DNA of 64,000 nt. Origin: Flavobacterium sp. GTDB lineage: Bacteria; Bacteroidota; Bacteroidia; Flavobacteriales; Flavobacteriaceae. Made by a program: the position numbers and the translations under genes. The stretch lies in the NCBI RefSeq assembly GCF_017744675.1, contig NZ_JAGIAV010000001.1:866151-930150 (forward strand). The letters run 5' to 3'. The notes beneath the pieces were generated by a model. That model did no database searches and had not been told where the DNA came from. It saw only the letters and a list, made by a program, of their open reading frames with translations. Positions 1 to 9,581 of this stretch are shown here, piece by piece (position 1 is the first letter of the stretch; each line of letters begins with the position of its first letter).

Positions 1-131
1 ATTTTTTTAATTGAATCAATTTAAATCTGCTTAGATCTGCAAAATCTGCGTGAAACAAAAAAATAATAGCCACGATATTCAGAAAAATAATTCGTGAATT
101 CGTGGCTAATAAAAAAATTAAGCTTAAAGTC
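1..131. repeat. Repeat-rich spacer at the window start
   Basis: No gene is seen here. The first 56 bases hold several short 'atctgc' units ending in 'aatctgcgtgaaa', a repeat type that returns near 24.3, 38.9 and 43.4 kb. Bases 69-107 hold a degenerate hairpin whose ends read 'tagccacga' and 'tcgtggcta'. This belongs to the 'gccacgaattcacgaatt' family found again near 6.7, 26.5 and 33.4 kb. The spacer lies just downstream of the stop codon of the minus-strand peptidase gene. Confidence 0.6.
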
Positions 132-2240
132 TTACTTTTTCGGTAAAGAAGTAAAGCCCATATTATAAAGTGTGAAAGCTTGAATGTCTACATTTTCTTG
201 AATAGACGCCGCAACAGATTTTCCTGCTCCGTGTCCCGCTTTTACATCAATTCTAATTAAAACTGGATTTTCTCCTGTTTGTTTTTCCTGCAATTCAGAT
301 GCAAATTTAAAACTGTGCGCTGGAACTACACGATCGTCATGATCTCCTGTAGTGACCATAGTCGCAGGATAATGAGTTCCCTGTTTTACATTGTGAACAG
401 GAGAATAGCCTTTTAAATATTCGAACATTTCTTTGCTGTCTTGAGCAGTTCCGTAATCAAAAGCCCATCCTGCACCAGCTGTAAACGCATTGTAACGAAG
501 CATGTCCATAACTCCAACAGCTGGCAAAGCTACTTTCATCAAATCAGGACGTTGCGTCATCGTTGCGCCAACCAATAAACCTCCGTTAGATCCTCCACGA
601 ATAGCCAAATAATCAGAAGAAGTATATTTTTGAGCAATTAAATATTCTGCCGCTGCAATAAAATCGTCAAATACGTTTTGTTTTTGAAGTTTTGTTCCTG
701 CATCGTGCCATTTTTTACCATATTCTCCACCACCTCTTAAGTTAGCAACAGCATATACACCTCCGTTTTCCATCCAAACTGCATTGGCAATGCTGAAACT
801 TGGAGTTAAACTGATATTGAATCCGCCGTAACCGTAAAGGATTGTTGGATTTTTCCCGTCTAATTTTGTTCCTTTTCTATATGTAATAATCATCGGAACT
901 TTTGTGCCGTCTTTTGAAGTATAGAAAACTTGTTTCGATTCGTAATCTTCACTTTTGAAATCTACTTTTGGTTTTTGATAGACTTCAGATTTGCCAGATT
1001 TTGGTTCCAAAGAATAAATGCTTCCTGGAGTTGTATAATTGGTAAAGCTGTAGTATAAAATCTTATCTTCTCTTTTACCACTAAATCCGCCTGCAGTTCC
1101 AACAGCAGGAAGTTTAATTTCGCGAATTAATTTTCCGCTGTAATCATATTGCTGTACGAAGGAAACGGCATCTTTAGTATAATTAGCAAAGAAGTAGCCA
1201 GCGCCAGTTGAAGGCGATAAAATATCTTTGGTTTCTTTAATAAAGTCTTTCCAATTTTCAGGTTTCGGATTTGCAGCATCAACATTAACAACACGTTTGT
1301 TAGGAGCATTAAGATCGGTTTCGATAAATAATTTACTGCCTTGGTTTTCGATGACGCTACTATCGCTGTCAAAGTTGTCTAAAATAGTAACAATCGGACT
1401 GTTTGGTTTAGTCAGATCTTTGATGTACAATTCGTTCCCGTAAGTAGAATTTGCAGCCGTGATGATTAAATAACGATTGTCTTCGGTAACATATCCGCCA
1501 ACGTATCTTCTTTTCTTGTCAGCTCCAAAAATTACTTTGTCGTCTTTTTGAGAAGTTCCCAGTTTGTGAAAATACAGTTTGTGCTGATCTGTTTTGGCAG
1601 ACAGTTCACTTCCTTTTGGTTTATCATAACTAGAGTAGTAGAAACCTTCATTTCCACGCCAAGAAATCCCGCTAAATTTTACATCGACCAAAGTGTCTTC
1701 TAAAACTTTTTTAGAAAGCGCATCAATAATAATCACCTTTCTCCAGTCGCTTCCACCTTCAGAAATAGAATATGCTGCTTTGTTTCCGTCTTTAGAAAAA
1801 TTTAAGCCACCAAGCGAAGTAGTTCCGTCTTTAGAAAAAGTATTCGGATCTAAGAAAATTTCTTCTTTTCCGTTTTCATCTTTTCTGTAAACTACAGATT
1901 GATTTTGAAGTCCGTTGTTTTTAGAATAGTATGTAAATTTTCCTTCTTTAGATGGAGCTCCAATTTTTTCGTAGTTCCAAAGTGTTTCCATTCGTTTTTT
2001 TAGTTCGTCACGAAACGGAATTTTATTTAAATACGCATAAGTAATTTCATTTTGAGCTTTTACCCAAGCACCAGTTTCGACAGATTTATCATCTTCTAAC
2101 CAACGATACGGATCGCTTACTTTGGTGTCAAAATAAACATCAACAGTTTCTCCTTTTTTAGTTTGCGGATACTGCATTTTGCCTTGTCCAAACGAAATTC
2201 CTACGGTTGTAATTGCCATTAATAAAAAAGTTTTTTTCAT
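132..2240 (-). CDS. Secreted prolyl oligopeptidase (S9 family serine peptidase)
   Basis: This 702-residue protein has an N-terminal signal peptide (Met-Lys-Lys-Thr then a hydrophobic stretch ending near residue 20), so it should act in the periplasm or outside the cell. An N-terminal beta-propeller region (about 25-430) is followed by an alpha/beta-hydrolase domain. The catalytic serine sits in GGSNGG (Ser about 551), the aspartate in GDHDDRVVP (about 636) and the histidine in AGHGAGK (about 670), the arrangement of prolyl oligopeptidases. These enzymes cut after proline in short peptides. Length is normal for the family. The gene stands alone, 127 bases downstream of the TonB receptor gene on the same strand and separated from it by an inverted repeat. 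The substrate is unknown, but the family call is firm. Confidence 0.95.
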   Translation of the reverse strand: MKKTFLLMAITTVGISFGQGKMQYPQTKKGETVDVYFDTKVSDPYRWLEDDKSVETGAWVKAQNEITYAYLNKIPFRDELKKRMETLWNYEKIGAPSKEGKFTYYSKNNGLQNQSVVYRKDENGKEEIFLDPNTFSKDGTTSLGGLNFSKDGNKAAYSISEGGSDWRKVIIIDALSKKVLEDTLVDVKFSGISWRGNEGFYYSSYDKPKGSELSAKTDQHKLYFHKLGTSQKDDKVIFGADKKRRYVGGYVTEDNRYLIITAANSTYGNELYIKDLTKPNSPIVTILDNFDSDSSVIENQGSKLFIETDLNAPNKRVVNVDAANPKPENWKDFIKETKDILSPSTGAGYFFANYTKDAVSFVQQYDYSGKLIREIKLPAVGTAGGFSGKREDKILYYSFTNYTTPGSIYSLEPKSGKSEVYQKPKVDFKSEDYESKQVFYTSKDGTKVPMIITYRKGTKLDGKNPTILYGYGGFNISLTPSFSIANAVWMENGGVYAVANLRGGGEYGKKWHDAGTKLQKQNVFDDFIAAAEYLIAQKYTSSDYLAIRGGSNGGLLVGATMTQRPDLMKVALPAVGVMDMLRYNAFTAGAGWAFDYGTAQDSKEMFEYLKGYSPVHNVKQGTHYPATMVTTGDHDDRVVPAHSFKFASELQEKQTGENPVLIRIDVKAGHGAGKSVAASIQENVDIQAFTLYNMGFTSLPKK

Positions 2241-2295
2241 AGTTAGTTTTTATCTGTTGTAACAAAAATAATGCTTTTTGTTTTAAAAAGGCAAA

Positions 2296-2361
2296 CCATA
2301 TAAGTCATATAAGTAAATATCAGCGCAGGCTAAATTAAATGAACTTATATGACTTATATGG
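2296..2361. repeat. Facing pair A of the CCATATAAG repeat family
   Basis: The arms CCATATAAGTCATATAAG (2296-2313) and its exact reverse complement (2344-2361) are separated by 30 bases and can form an 18-bp perfect stem. The element lies 7 bases beyond the stop codon of the TonB receptor gene and before the peptidase gene on the same strand. It could end or attenuate receptor transcription, although it is AT-rich and lacks a clear T-run. Confidence 0.8.
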
Positions 2362-2367
2362 TGAATT

Positions 2368-4575
2368 TTACAAATTGAAATTTACGCCCAAAACGATGTT
2401 TCTTCCAATATTCGGAATTCCATCTGTTTTTAATCTAGAAAGGTGCGCAATATATTTTTTATCAAATAAATTGTTTCCGTTTAGGTTAATGTCAAAAGCA
2501 GTTTTTCCTAGTTTCACTGTTCCTCCAAGTCCTAAATTCACCAAAGTATATCCTTTAGAAGCTGTTTCAAAACCGCTTACATTATCTTGATTGAAAGTCG
2601 AAGAAACATTCAAAGAAGCAAAACCTTCACTTAGCCAGTTTTTGATATTAAATTCGGTTCTAAGCGTATTGTTCCAATTGTTTGCAGGAATCAAAGGCAG
2701 GTAATCTTTGTTTTGTTTTTTACCGGTAACCGTTTCAAAACTAGTTTCAAAATGCAACCAATCTAATGGGTGAGGGTGAAAGTGCAAGCCAACTTCACCA
2801 CCATACAATTGCGCATTATCCTGAATATAAGCAAAAACATCATTATTATCTCTAACTTCTCCAGTTGGCGAAGTGTAGATGTAATTGTTTACATGATTGT
2901 AAAATCCGTTTACGAAAAACTCGAAGTGTGTGTTTTTGTATTCTAAATTCAAATCGGTTTGAACGTTTTGTTCGGTTTTCAAATCAGCATTTCCAATTTC
3001 GTAACGATTTGTCCCTTCGTGAACACCATTTGAAGTTAATTCTGCTAAGTTTGGCGCTCTAAATCCAGTTGCTACATTTAAACGGAAAGTCAAAGGTTCT
3101 GCAAATTTTGTTTTGTATCCTAATGAAGCATTAAAACTGTCAAAAGAACGATCTAAAGCTTGAAAATAGCCTTCTTCACCCTCAGTTCCGTGCGCGATTG
3201 AAGTTATGTTTCTGTTGTCAAAACGCAATCCAGCTTGAATAACGCTATTGTCCCATTCGTAATTGGCAGTTCCAAAAACACCAAAATCATTTGTTATAGC
3301 ATCTGGAATCAAGTATTCTTCACCAGAATTTTTGTTGGTTTGATGCATTCCTTGAACACCAAAAATAGTTTCGATTTTCCCAAATTTTGGAAAATGGTAT
3401 TTTGCATTATAATTGAAAGTATTCAGTTTCATATGTAAAGAAGCTTCGTTGCTGTCTTCAAACTCGCTTCTGTCATTCGAGATATATCCTAAATCAACAT
3501 CTAGTTTTGAGTTTTCAAAGAAAATGACATTGTTTAAGCTCAATAAATGATTGTAAATGCCTTGTCTCGGAAATTGAGTGTCTTTGCTTGAAGATTGTTC
3601 GGCGATTCCATCTTCTGGAATTCCAATATCCAGTTTATTAAAATTGTATCGTACAACACTTGAGAAACTCGAATTGCTGTAGCCAATACCTGTTTTAAAA
3701 TCAGTTTCGTTGTAACGTGAATTAGTTACGCGATCGCCGCCAGAAATTTTGTAATCAGAATGTGTGTTGTAGCTTCCGCGAGCTAAGAATTTCCAGTTTT
3801 CTGTAGAGGTTTTTAAGCCAATAGAAGAGTTGCTTCCTTCTGTATTCGTAAAATATTTTTGACTGAAATTGGCTTTGAAATCACCAGCATCAGCAAATTT
3901 TTCAGGATTAAAATACAAAACACCTCCCAGAGCATCAGAACCATACAATAAAGACGCTGGACCTTTTATAACTTCAACACTTTCAATTCCAGCATCGTTT
4001 AAACCTAAACCATGCTCGTCTCCAAACTGCTGATTTTCGATACGAACACCTTGAGAATAAACCAAAACACGATTACCGCTAAGTCCGCGAATAACGGGTT
4101 TTCCGATAGAAGTTCCTGTAGAAATCTGAGAAACTCCAGGAATTGTCGCCAAACCTTCAATTAAAGTTGAAGTTCCTTTCTGCTGTAATGTTTTAATGCT
4201 TTCGTGCTCAATTTTCATTACGTTTTGCGATTGCAATTTATTGAAAGGCGTTGAAACCACGACTTCATCCATTTCTAAAATAGATTCTTCAAGAACAATA
4301 TCAAGTGTATTTTGCTTCAATAATTTAGCAATTGTTTTATTCTGAGTGGCATATCCAATATAAGTAAAAGCAACGCGTAGGCTTCCGTTTGGAAGATTAT
4401 TCAACTCGTACTTTCCGTTTGCGTCTGTTGTGGTTCCTTTATGCAATTCTGGAGCATAAACAGAAACACCAGGTAATGGTTTATTTTGGTTATCGGTTAC
4501 AATTCCAGAAACCGAATTTTGAGCAGTAAGTATGCTCGAGAACCCTAAAATAAGGGCAATTATAAATTTTTTCAT
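2368..4575 (-). CDS. TonB-dependent receptor with carboxypeptidase-like N-domain
   Basis: This is an outer-membrane active importer of 735 residues. The signal peptide (about 1-18) is followed by a carboxypeptidase-D regulatory-like domain (about 20-105, containing GIVTDNQNKPLPGVSV), a plug domain (about 115-225, containing PVIRGLSGNRVLVYSQGVR) and a beta-barrel ending in the aromatic C-terminus GVNFNL. At 735 residues it is shorter than SusC-type receptors and has no SusD partner, which fits siderophore- or metal-type receptors rather than glycan import. The gene upstream on the same strand (162 bases away) encodes a His-rich small membrane protein, so a metal substrate is an inference. No ligand can be named from sequence. 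Confidence 0.93.
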   Translation of the reverse strand: MKKFIIALILGFSSILTAQNSVSGIVTDNQNKPLPGVSVYAPELHKGTTTDANGKYELNNLPNGSLRVAFTYIGYATQNKTIAKLLKQNTLDIVLEESILEMDEVVVSTPFNKLQSQNVMKIEHESIKTLQQKGTSTLIEGLATIPGVSQISTGTSIGKPVIRGLSGNRVLVYSQGVRIENQQFGDEHGLGLNDAGIESVEVIKGPASLLYGSDALGGVLYFNPEKFADAGDFKANFSQKYFTNTEGSNSSIGLKTSTENWKFLARGSYNTHSDYKISGGDRVTNSRYNETDFKTGIGYSNSSFSSVVRYNFNKLDIGIPEDGIAEQSSSKDTQFPRQGIYNHLLSLNNVIFFENSKLDVDLGYISNDRSEFEDSNEASLHMKLNTFNYNAKYHFPKFGKIETIFGVQGMHQTNKNSGEEYLIPDAITNDFGVFGTANYEWDNSVIQAGLRFDNRNITSIAHGTEGEEGYFQALDRSFDSFNASLGYKTKFAEPLTFRLNVATGFRAPNLAELTSNGVHEGTNRYEIGNADLKTEQNVQTDLNLEYKNTHFEFFVNGFYNHVNNYIYTSPTGEVRDNNDVFAYIQDNAQLYGGEVGLHFHPHPLDWLHFETSFETVTGKKQNKDYLPLIPANNWNNTLRTEFNIKNWLSEGFASLNVSSTFNQDNVSGFETASKGYTLVNLGLGGTVKLGKTAFDINLNGNNLFDKKYIAHLSRLKTDGIPNIGRNIVLGVNFNL

Positions 4576-4736
4576 TTGAAAATGATGCTATAGTTAAATT
4601 GAGTTTTTTTCTTCTAATAAAAAACAAAGCCAACTATAAAGCATTCTGATCCTAATTGATAAAATAGGATTAGGAAACTCAATGCTGTTTGAATTTTAAA
4701 ATAAAAGAAATATGATGTTTTTCGAATAATCGAAAC

Positions 4737-5090
4737 TTAAGAAACTACAGCGGCAGGTGGTCCCCGTAAGAAATACGAAGGGTTTGATACAGAAAAAATC
4801 TTTTCTGAAAACGGGAAGAAATACGGTGTTTCTCTATCAAAGGAATGAAATTCAAAAGAGAAATTTTGCGGTACAATAAAAGATTCAAAAGCAAAATGAC
4901 AAACAAAACAAACATCATAATCATGATGTTGATGCGTTATTTCGCCACTTGGGTCATTGTAATTGTGATGGCATTGCTTTTCTGAAAGCTGTTTTACGAT
5001 ATGCTCATAACTATGTATGGACTGAAACAATATTGAGAACAATATTGTGACAGCAAAAGATAAACTTAATATGAGCTGCTTTCTTTTCAT
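4737..5090 (-). CDS. His-rich small membrane-anchored protein upstream of the receptor
   Basis: About 117 residues. The ATG at 5090 (Met-Lys-Arg-Lys) gives a normal signal or anchor sequence, while the in-frame ATG at 5099 would add only Met-Trp-Cys. A hydrophobic segment (about 5-25) precedes a stretch rich in potential metal ligands: CHHNY, THQHHDYD and CFVCHF. The rest is aromatic-rich and ends in GPPAAVVS. Small proteins like this often precede metal-linked TonB receptors in Flavobacteria. The His/Cys cluster suggests binding of a transition metal such as zinc, copper or cobalt, which is inferred from composition. I recognise no named family with certainty. Confidence 0.7.
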   Translation of the reverse strand: MKRKQLILSLSFAVTILFSILFQSIHSYEHIVKQLSEKQCHHNYNDPSGEITHQHHDYDVCFVCHFAFESFIVPQNFSFEFHSFDRETPYFFPFSEKIFSVSNPSYFLRGPPAAVVS

Positions 5091-5314
5091 ACACCACAAA
5101 GGTATAAAAGATAAAAAGAAAATGTATTAATTTTTTGTTTCATCGAATGGATTTATTGAAAATAATGCAGCAATTAATTTTATTCGCCGTCAAAATGAGA
5201 ATATTTTTACTTTGTATCTTTACTACAGAAAGCATTATATTATATTTGTAGGTGAAATAAATGGACGCAGAAAAGCGTTTATTTGAAATCATCTCTTAAA
5301 ACCCAAACCAAGAT

Positions 5315-6019
5315 ATGCGAATTATTTTTAGCTGTTTATTTTTACTCTCTTTTTTTAACTCTTTTGCGCAAGCAGACGTTAAGCCTGAGATAAAACCAGT
5401 TGTAAAAATAGATTCTTTGTATCGTGAAGATCAGTTCTATTTTTCGGTTACTTATAATATGTTTACTGATATTCCTGTTGATTTTAAACAAAATAAATTT
5501 TCTCTCGGACTTTCGGGAGGTTTCTTGCGTGATATGCCTGTTAATAAAACTAGAACAATTGCCATTGCGGCTGGGTTAGGGTTGAGCTATCAGAATTACT
5601 ATCAGAACTTAAACATTTCTGAAGACGCATCGGGGGCAATTATTTATGGTGTTAATAGTTACGGAGAATTTGTTTCTAACCGATACAGACAATATTCTGT
5701 AGACCTTCCGATAGAGTTTAGATGGCGAAATTCGACTTACGAAAGCACTAAATTTTGGCGTATTTATGGCGGCGTAAAATTGAGCTATGTGTTTTCAAGT
5801 TCCTCTATTTTGGATAATGGAGAAACAACATATCGAATTAATAATAATTCAGACATCAATAAATTTCAATACGGACCCTATCTTTCGGCAGGATACAACA
5901 CTTGGAACGTGTATATATATTACGGCTTAAGTCCTCTGTTTAAATCGGCTACCACTCTTTCTGGCGAAAAAATCAATATGAAAACCTTAAATGCAGGATT
6001 GATCTTTTACATTTTATAA
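5315..6019 (+). CDS. PorT-like outer-membrane beta-barrel protein
   Basis: A 234-residue protein with a cleavable signal peptide (ending near Ser-Phe-Ala-Gln, residue 19) and alternating hydrophobic and aromatic strands, such as FYFSVTYNMF and YGPYLSAGYNTW, ending in LNAGLIFYIL as barrel proteins do. It resembles the 'outer membrane protein beta-barrel / PorT family' group common in Bacteroidetes. Some members, such as PorT/SprT, serve type IX secretion, but the neighbours here give no support for that role. The 3' end overlaps the convergent PAP2-like gene by 6 bases. The barrel call is good; any specific function is open. Confidence 0.75.
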   Translation: MRIIFSCLFLLSFFNSFAQADVKPEIKPVVKIDSLYREDQFYFSVTYNMFTDIPVDFKQNKFSLGLSGGFLRDMPVNKTRTIAIAAGLGLSYQNYYQNLNISEDASGAIIYGVNSYGEFVSNRYRQYSVDLPIEFRWRNSTYESTKFWRIYGGVKLSYVFSSSSILDNGETTYRINNNSDINKFQYGPYLSAGYNTWNVYIYYGLSPLFKSATTLSGEKINMKTLNAGLIFYIL

Positions 6020-6619
6020 CCACAGATATAGAAATAAAAGCTGTGGCATTATTCCAATAAACAATCCAATTAATATTTCTCTAGGCGTATGCGCGTTCAT
6101 TTCTAAGCGTGATGAAGCCACGACTCCCGACAATAAAATAAGCAAAGCCGGCCAATACGGATTATGGAGCTGAAGATGAATATTTAATCCGATAACAAAA
6201 ATCGTTAAACCAGAAATAGCCACCATATGAAGGCTTGCTTTTATCTTGAAAAGAACACACACCAATGCCAAAATCGTACTGAATAAGGCAGCAAGAAAAA
6301 AGAAATGAAGTTCTGGATAACGTGTAATTACAATACTTCTTTTAACCAATAAAATATACAAAAAGCATTGCAGTATGAGCGGAATCGTTCGTTCTGAAGT
6401 TTGGCTCAGCATGATTGATTTTACATGTCCAGTCGATTTTAGAAGTAAATAAAATAAGACTGGAACAATTATGTTAATGACTAAAATCTGGGTTAAAACA
6501 AAATACTTCTCTTGTGTGCTAAAAATATCGTCTTTGTAAAATAAGTAAAACATCGTAGCGTACAGCGATATGAAAATCGGATGCAATATATAGGAGAAGA
6601 GTGGAAGTAATTTTTTCAA
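6014..6619 (-). CDS. PAP2-like integral membrane protein
   Basis: A 201-residue protein with about six membrane segments. The C-terminal half keeps traces of the PAP2 phosphatase signature: KIKASLHM resembles the PSGH block and SSRLEMNAHTPREILIGLFIG resembles SR-x5-H-x3-D-x3-G. The catalytic aspartate of the last block is replaced by Glu or is shifted, and the first Lys-x6-Arg-Pro block is not obvious. Lipid phosphatase activity is therefore doubtful, and a degenerate or divergent PAP2 protein is the safest call. It is convergent with the barrel gene, their ends overlapping by 6 bases. Confidence 0.65.
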   Translation of the reverse strand: MKKLLPLFSYILHPIFISLYATMFYLFYKDDIFSTQEKYFVLTQILVINIIVPVLFYLLLKSTGHVKSIMLSQTSERTIPLILQCFLYILLVKRSIVITRYPELHFFFLAALFSTILALVCVLFKIKASLHMVAISGLTIFVIGLNIHLQLHNPYWPALLILLSGVVASSRLEMNAHTPREILIGLFIGIMPQLLFLYLWL

Positions 6620-6668
6620 AATGCCTGAATTTGTGGTGTAAAAACAAATATAATCAATAAATGTTTTC

Positions 6669-6814
6669 TGCCACGAAATACACGAATTCGCACGAATTAT
6701 TTTTTTGCTATAGATTTCAGAATTAATAAAGGTTATATGGCCGAAATTTTTCGCTTCGATTTAGAAGATTATTTTTTGAAATTAATTCGTGTGAATTTGC
6801 GGAATTCGTGGCAA
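6669..6814. repeat. Long imperfect inverted repeat of the 'gccacgaattcacgaatt' family
   Basis: The left arm (about 6669-6698, beginning 'tgccacgaaatacacgaatt') pairs imperfectly with the right arm (about 6782-6813, ending 'aattcgtggca'). The roughly 80-base interior has no reading frame of note. A shorter relative, 'aaattagtggcaaacc', follows at about 6858-6873. The element fills the divergent spacer between the PAP2-like gene and murF-alr. Confidence 0.65.
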
Positions 6815-6904
6815 ACCAACACTTTCAGATAAATTGAATAATTAGTGAAAATTTGGGAAATTAGTGGCAAACCTTTTTTTAAATTTGAAAAAAGAAATTT
6901 CTAA

Positions 6905-9376
6905 ATGAGCATAAATTTAAAAAGCCTAGTTTCAGTTCTTAACGCCAAATGGATTGGCTCAGATGCTGCTATTTTAATCGATCATATCTCAATTGACAGC
7001 CGTTCGCTTCAAAACGGATCACAGACTTTATTTTTTGCTCTGGCCGGCGTAAACAATGATGCCCATTTATTCATTCCAGATTTAATAGAGAACAAGGTTC
7101 AGAATTTTGTTGTTCAATATATTCCAGAAGGTTACGCAGATAAAGCTAATTTTTTGGTTGTCGAAAATACGCTTCAGGCCTTGCAGGATTTTGCAGCATA
7201 TTACAGAAATCTTTTTCATTTTCCAGTTATCGGATTAACAGGAAGCAACGGTAAAACGATTGTAAAAGAATGGCTTAATTTCTTATTAAGTCCTGATTAT
7301 AATATTATTAGAAGTCCAAAAAGTTACAACTCTCAAGTTGGAGTTCCGCTTTCGGTAATTGCCATTAATGAAAAACATAATCTAGGAATTTTCGAAGCGG
7401 GAATTTCGACGGTTAACGAAATGGTAAATCTCGAAAAAATCATTAAACCCAATATTGGTGTTTTAACGAGCATTGGTTCTGCGCACGATGAAGGGTTTTT
7501 AAATTTAGTGGAGAAAATTGATGAAAAACTACTTTTATTCAAAGATTGTCCGATCATTATTTATCAAAAAAATGAAGTGGTTGATTCTTGTTTGTCTCAA
7601 TTTGTAGCTGAATATATGCATCATCCGAGAAAACTGTTTTCTTGGAGTTTTATAGATAAAACGGCTGATGTTTTTATTGAAAAAAGAGAACATAAAAACG
7701 ATCATACTTTTATTCAATATCACTACAAAAATGACAACTTCAATTTAGAAATTCCATTTAACGATTCTGCTTCTATCGAAAATGCGATTTCTTGTTTATT
7801 GGTTTTATTATATTTTAACTACGACCAGGAAACGATTCAGAACAGAATAGAAATGCTATATCCCGTTCGTATGCGTTTGGAAGTCAAAAACGGAATGAAT
7901 AATTGCAGTATTATCGACGATAGTTATAGTTCCGATTTTCAGTCGCTTAAAATTGCTTTGGATTTCTTAGAAAGTCAGAAGAAAAAAGGCGCTTCAAAAA
8001 CAGTTATTTTATCCGACATTTTCCAAAGCGGATTTACCAATGAAGAACTGTATTCTAAAGTAGCTCAGTTAATTTCAGACAATAAAATAAATCGTGTAAT
8101 TGGTATTGGACCAACAATTTCTTCTTTTAAAGCTAAGTTTCCGAACAGCACCATGTTTGATAACACAGCCGATTTTATTGCAGAAATTGACAATCTAAAT
8201 TTCAATAACGAAACGATTTTAATAAAAGGAGCAAGATCTTTTCAGTTTGAAGAAATTGTTTCACTTCTTGAAGAAAAAACGCATGAGACCATTTTAGAAA
8301 TTAATCTTGATGCTATTAGTCACAATTTTAATTACTTCAAATCAAAACTGGCTCCAAATGTCAAAATGATGGTTATGGTAAAAGCATTTGGCTACGGAAA
8401 CGGGGGATTAGAAATTGCGAAATTACTAGAACATCATAAAGTAGATTATTTGGGTGTGGCTTTCGCCGATGAAGGAATCGCGTTGAAAAGTGGCGGGATA
8501 AAACTTCCAATTATGGTTTTAAATCCCGAATCGACCAGTTTTCCATCCATCATTCAATATCAGTTAGAACCCGAGATTTATAGTTTGAAAGGATTAAATG
8601 CCTTTTTGAAAATTGCTCGCGAAAAGAACCTAAAAGATTATCCAATTCATATTAAAATGGATACAGGAATGCATCGTTTAGGTTTTGAAAACAATACCAT
8701 CGACGAACTCATTGCTACTTTAAAAGGCAATTCAACTGTTCGTGTGCAAAGTATTTTGTCGCATTTGGCAACTAGCGATGATCCGAAACATTTTGATTTT
8801 GTGAGACAGCAGATTGCATTGTTCGAAAAATTGTCTTCCAAACTAATGGCAGCATTAAATATTAATCCAATTCGACATATTTTGAACACCTCTGGAATTA
8901 GCAATTTTTCAGACGCACAATATAATATGGTGCGTTTAGGAATTGGCTTATACGGAGTTTCAAACGATCCGGCGGAACAAAAATATTTAGAGAATGTTGG
9001 AACTTTAAAATCTATAATCTCTCAAATTCGAACCATTCCTGCTGGCGACAGTGTTGGTTATGGGCGTCGTTTTATGGCAGATAGAGAAACCAAAATTGCC
9101 ACAATCCCGATTGGATATGCAGACGGAATTGCAAGATTATGGGGAAATGAAGTAGGTTTTGTCACGATTAAAAACCAAAAAGCTCCAATTGTCGGAAGCG
9201 TTTGCATGGACATGCTAATGGTCAATGTAAGTCATATAGATTGCAAAGAAGGCGATTCGGTAATTATTTTTGGCGAAAGCCCAACTGTTATTGAGATGGC
9301 TGAGGCGCTGAAAACCATTCCGTATGAGATCATGACGAGTATTTCGCAACGAGTAAAGCGCGTATTTTTTCGATAG
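6905..9376 (+). CDS. Bifunctional MurF ligase / alanine racemase
   Basis: An 823-residue fusion, a form common in Bacteroidetes. The N-terminal half (about 1-450) is UDP-MurNAc-tripeptide:D-Ala-D-Ala ligase (MurF), with the ATP-binding loop LTGSNGKT at 111-118 and Mur-ligase central and C-terminal domains. The C-terminal half (about 455-823) is a PLP-dependent alanine racemase, with the PLP lysine in MVKAFGYGNG at residue 493 and the conserved blocks MDTGMHRLGF and VCMDMLMVNV. One protein thus makes D-alanine and attaches the D-Ala-D-Ala dipeptide to the peptidoglycan precursor in the cytoplasm. In the first block LTGSNGKT is followed by IV, a mild variant. It stands alone, followed by repeat pair B and mscL. 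Confidence 0.96.
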   Translation: MSINLKSLVSVLNAKWIGSDAAILIDHISIDSRSLQNGSQTLFFALAGVNNDAHLFIPDLIENKVQNFVVQYIPEGYADKANFLVVENTLQALQDFAAYYRNLFHFPVIGLTGSNGKTIVKEWLNFLLSPDYNIIRSPKSYNSQVGVPLSVIAINEKHNLGIFEAGISTVNEMVNLEKIIKPNIGVLTSIGSAHDEGFLNLVEKIDEKLLLFKDCPIIIYQKNEVVDSCLSQFVAEYMHHPRKLFSWSFIDKTADVFIEKREHKNDHTFIQYHYKNDNFNLEIPFNDSASIENAISCLLVLLYFNYDQETIQNRIEMLYPVRMRLEVKNGMNNCSIIDDSYSSDFQSLKIALDFLESQKKKGASKTVILSDIFQSGFTNEELYSKVAQLISDNKINRVIGIGPTISSFKAKFPNSTMFDNTADFIAEIDNLNFNNETILIKGARSFQFEEIVSLLEEKTHETILEINLDAISHNFNYFKSKLAPNVKMMVMVKAFGYGNGGLEIAKLLEHHKVDYLGVAFADEGIALKSGGIKLPIMVLNPESTSFPSIIQYQLEPEIYSLKGLNAFLKIAREKNLKDYPIHIKMDTGMHRLGFENNTIDELIATLKGNSTVRVQSILSHLATSDDPKHFDFVRQQIALFEKLSSKLMAALNINPIRHILNTSGISNFSDAQYNMVRLGIGLYGVSNDPAEQKYLENVGTLKSIISQIRTIPAGDSVGYGRRFMADRETKIATIPIGYADGIARLWGNEVGFVTIKNQKAPIVGSVCMDMLMVNVSHIDCKEGDSVIIFGESPTVIEMAEALKTIPYEIMTSISQRVKRVFFR

Positions 9377-9389
9377 GATTATTTTTGAA

Positions 9390-9497
9390 CCATATAAGTG
9401 ATATAAGGAATTATAAGATTTGCTTAACTGCCCATGTATAGTTAAGCAAAAAAAAGAAATAAGGTTTGTCTAAAATGAACTTATATGACTTATATGG
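9390..9497. repeat. Facing pair B of the CCATATAAG repeat family, with nested hairpin
   Basis: The left arm CCATATAAGTGATATAAG (9390-9407) and right arm CTTATATGACTTATATGG (9480-9497) are reverse complements except at the central G/C position. Both are flanked outside by 'gaa'/'ttc'. Inside lies a second hairpin, 'ttgcttaac' / 'gttaagcaa' (about 9420-9449), followed by an A-run. The element sits between murF-alr and mscL, 14 bases after the first gene's stop codon. Confidence 0.8.
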
Positions 9498-9581
9498 TTC
9501 AAAAGACGTTTAGATATGGTTTTTTAAAGAAAATTGCGTATTTTCGATATTCATTTAACGTAAAACTAAAACAAATCAGAT

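Noticed and set aside
1127..2062. Frames inside the prolyl oligopeptidase gene on either strand
   Set aside because: They are shadows of a gene with clear catalytic motifs and full family length.
5315..6019. Assigning the barrel protein to the type IX secretion system as PorT/SprT
   Set aside because: Only general barrel similarity is visible and no other gld/por/spr gene is in the window.
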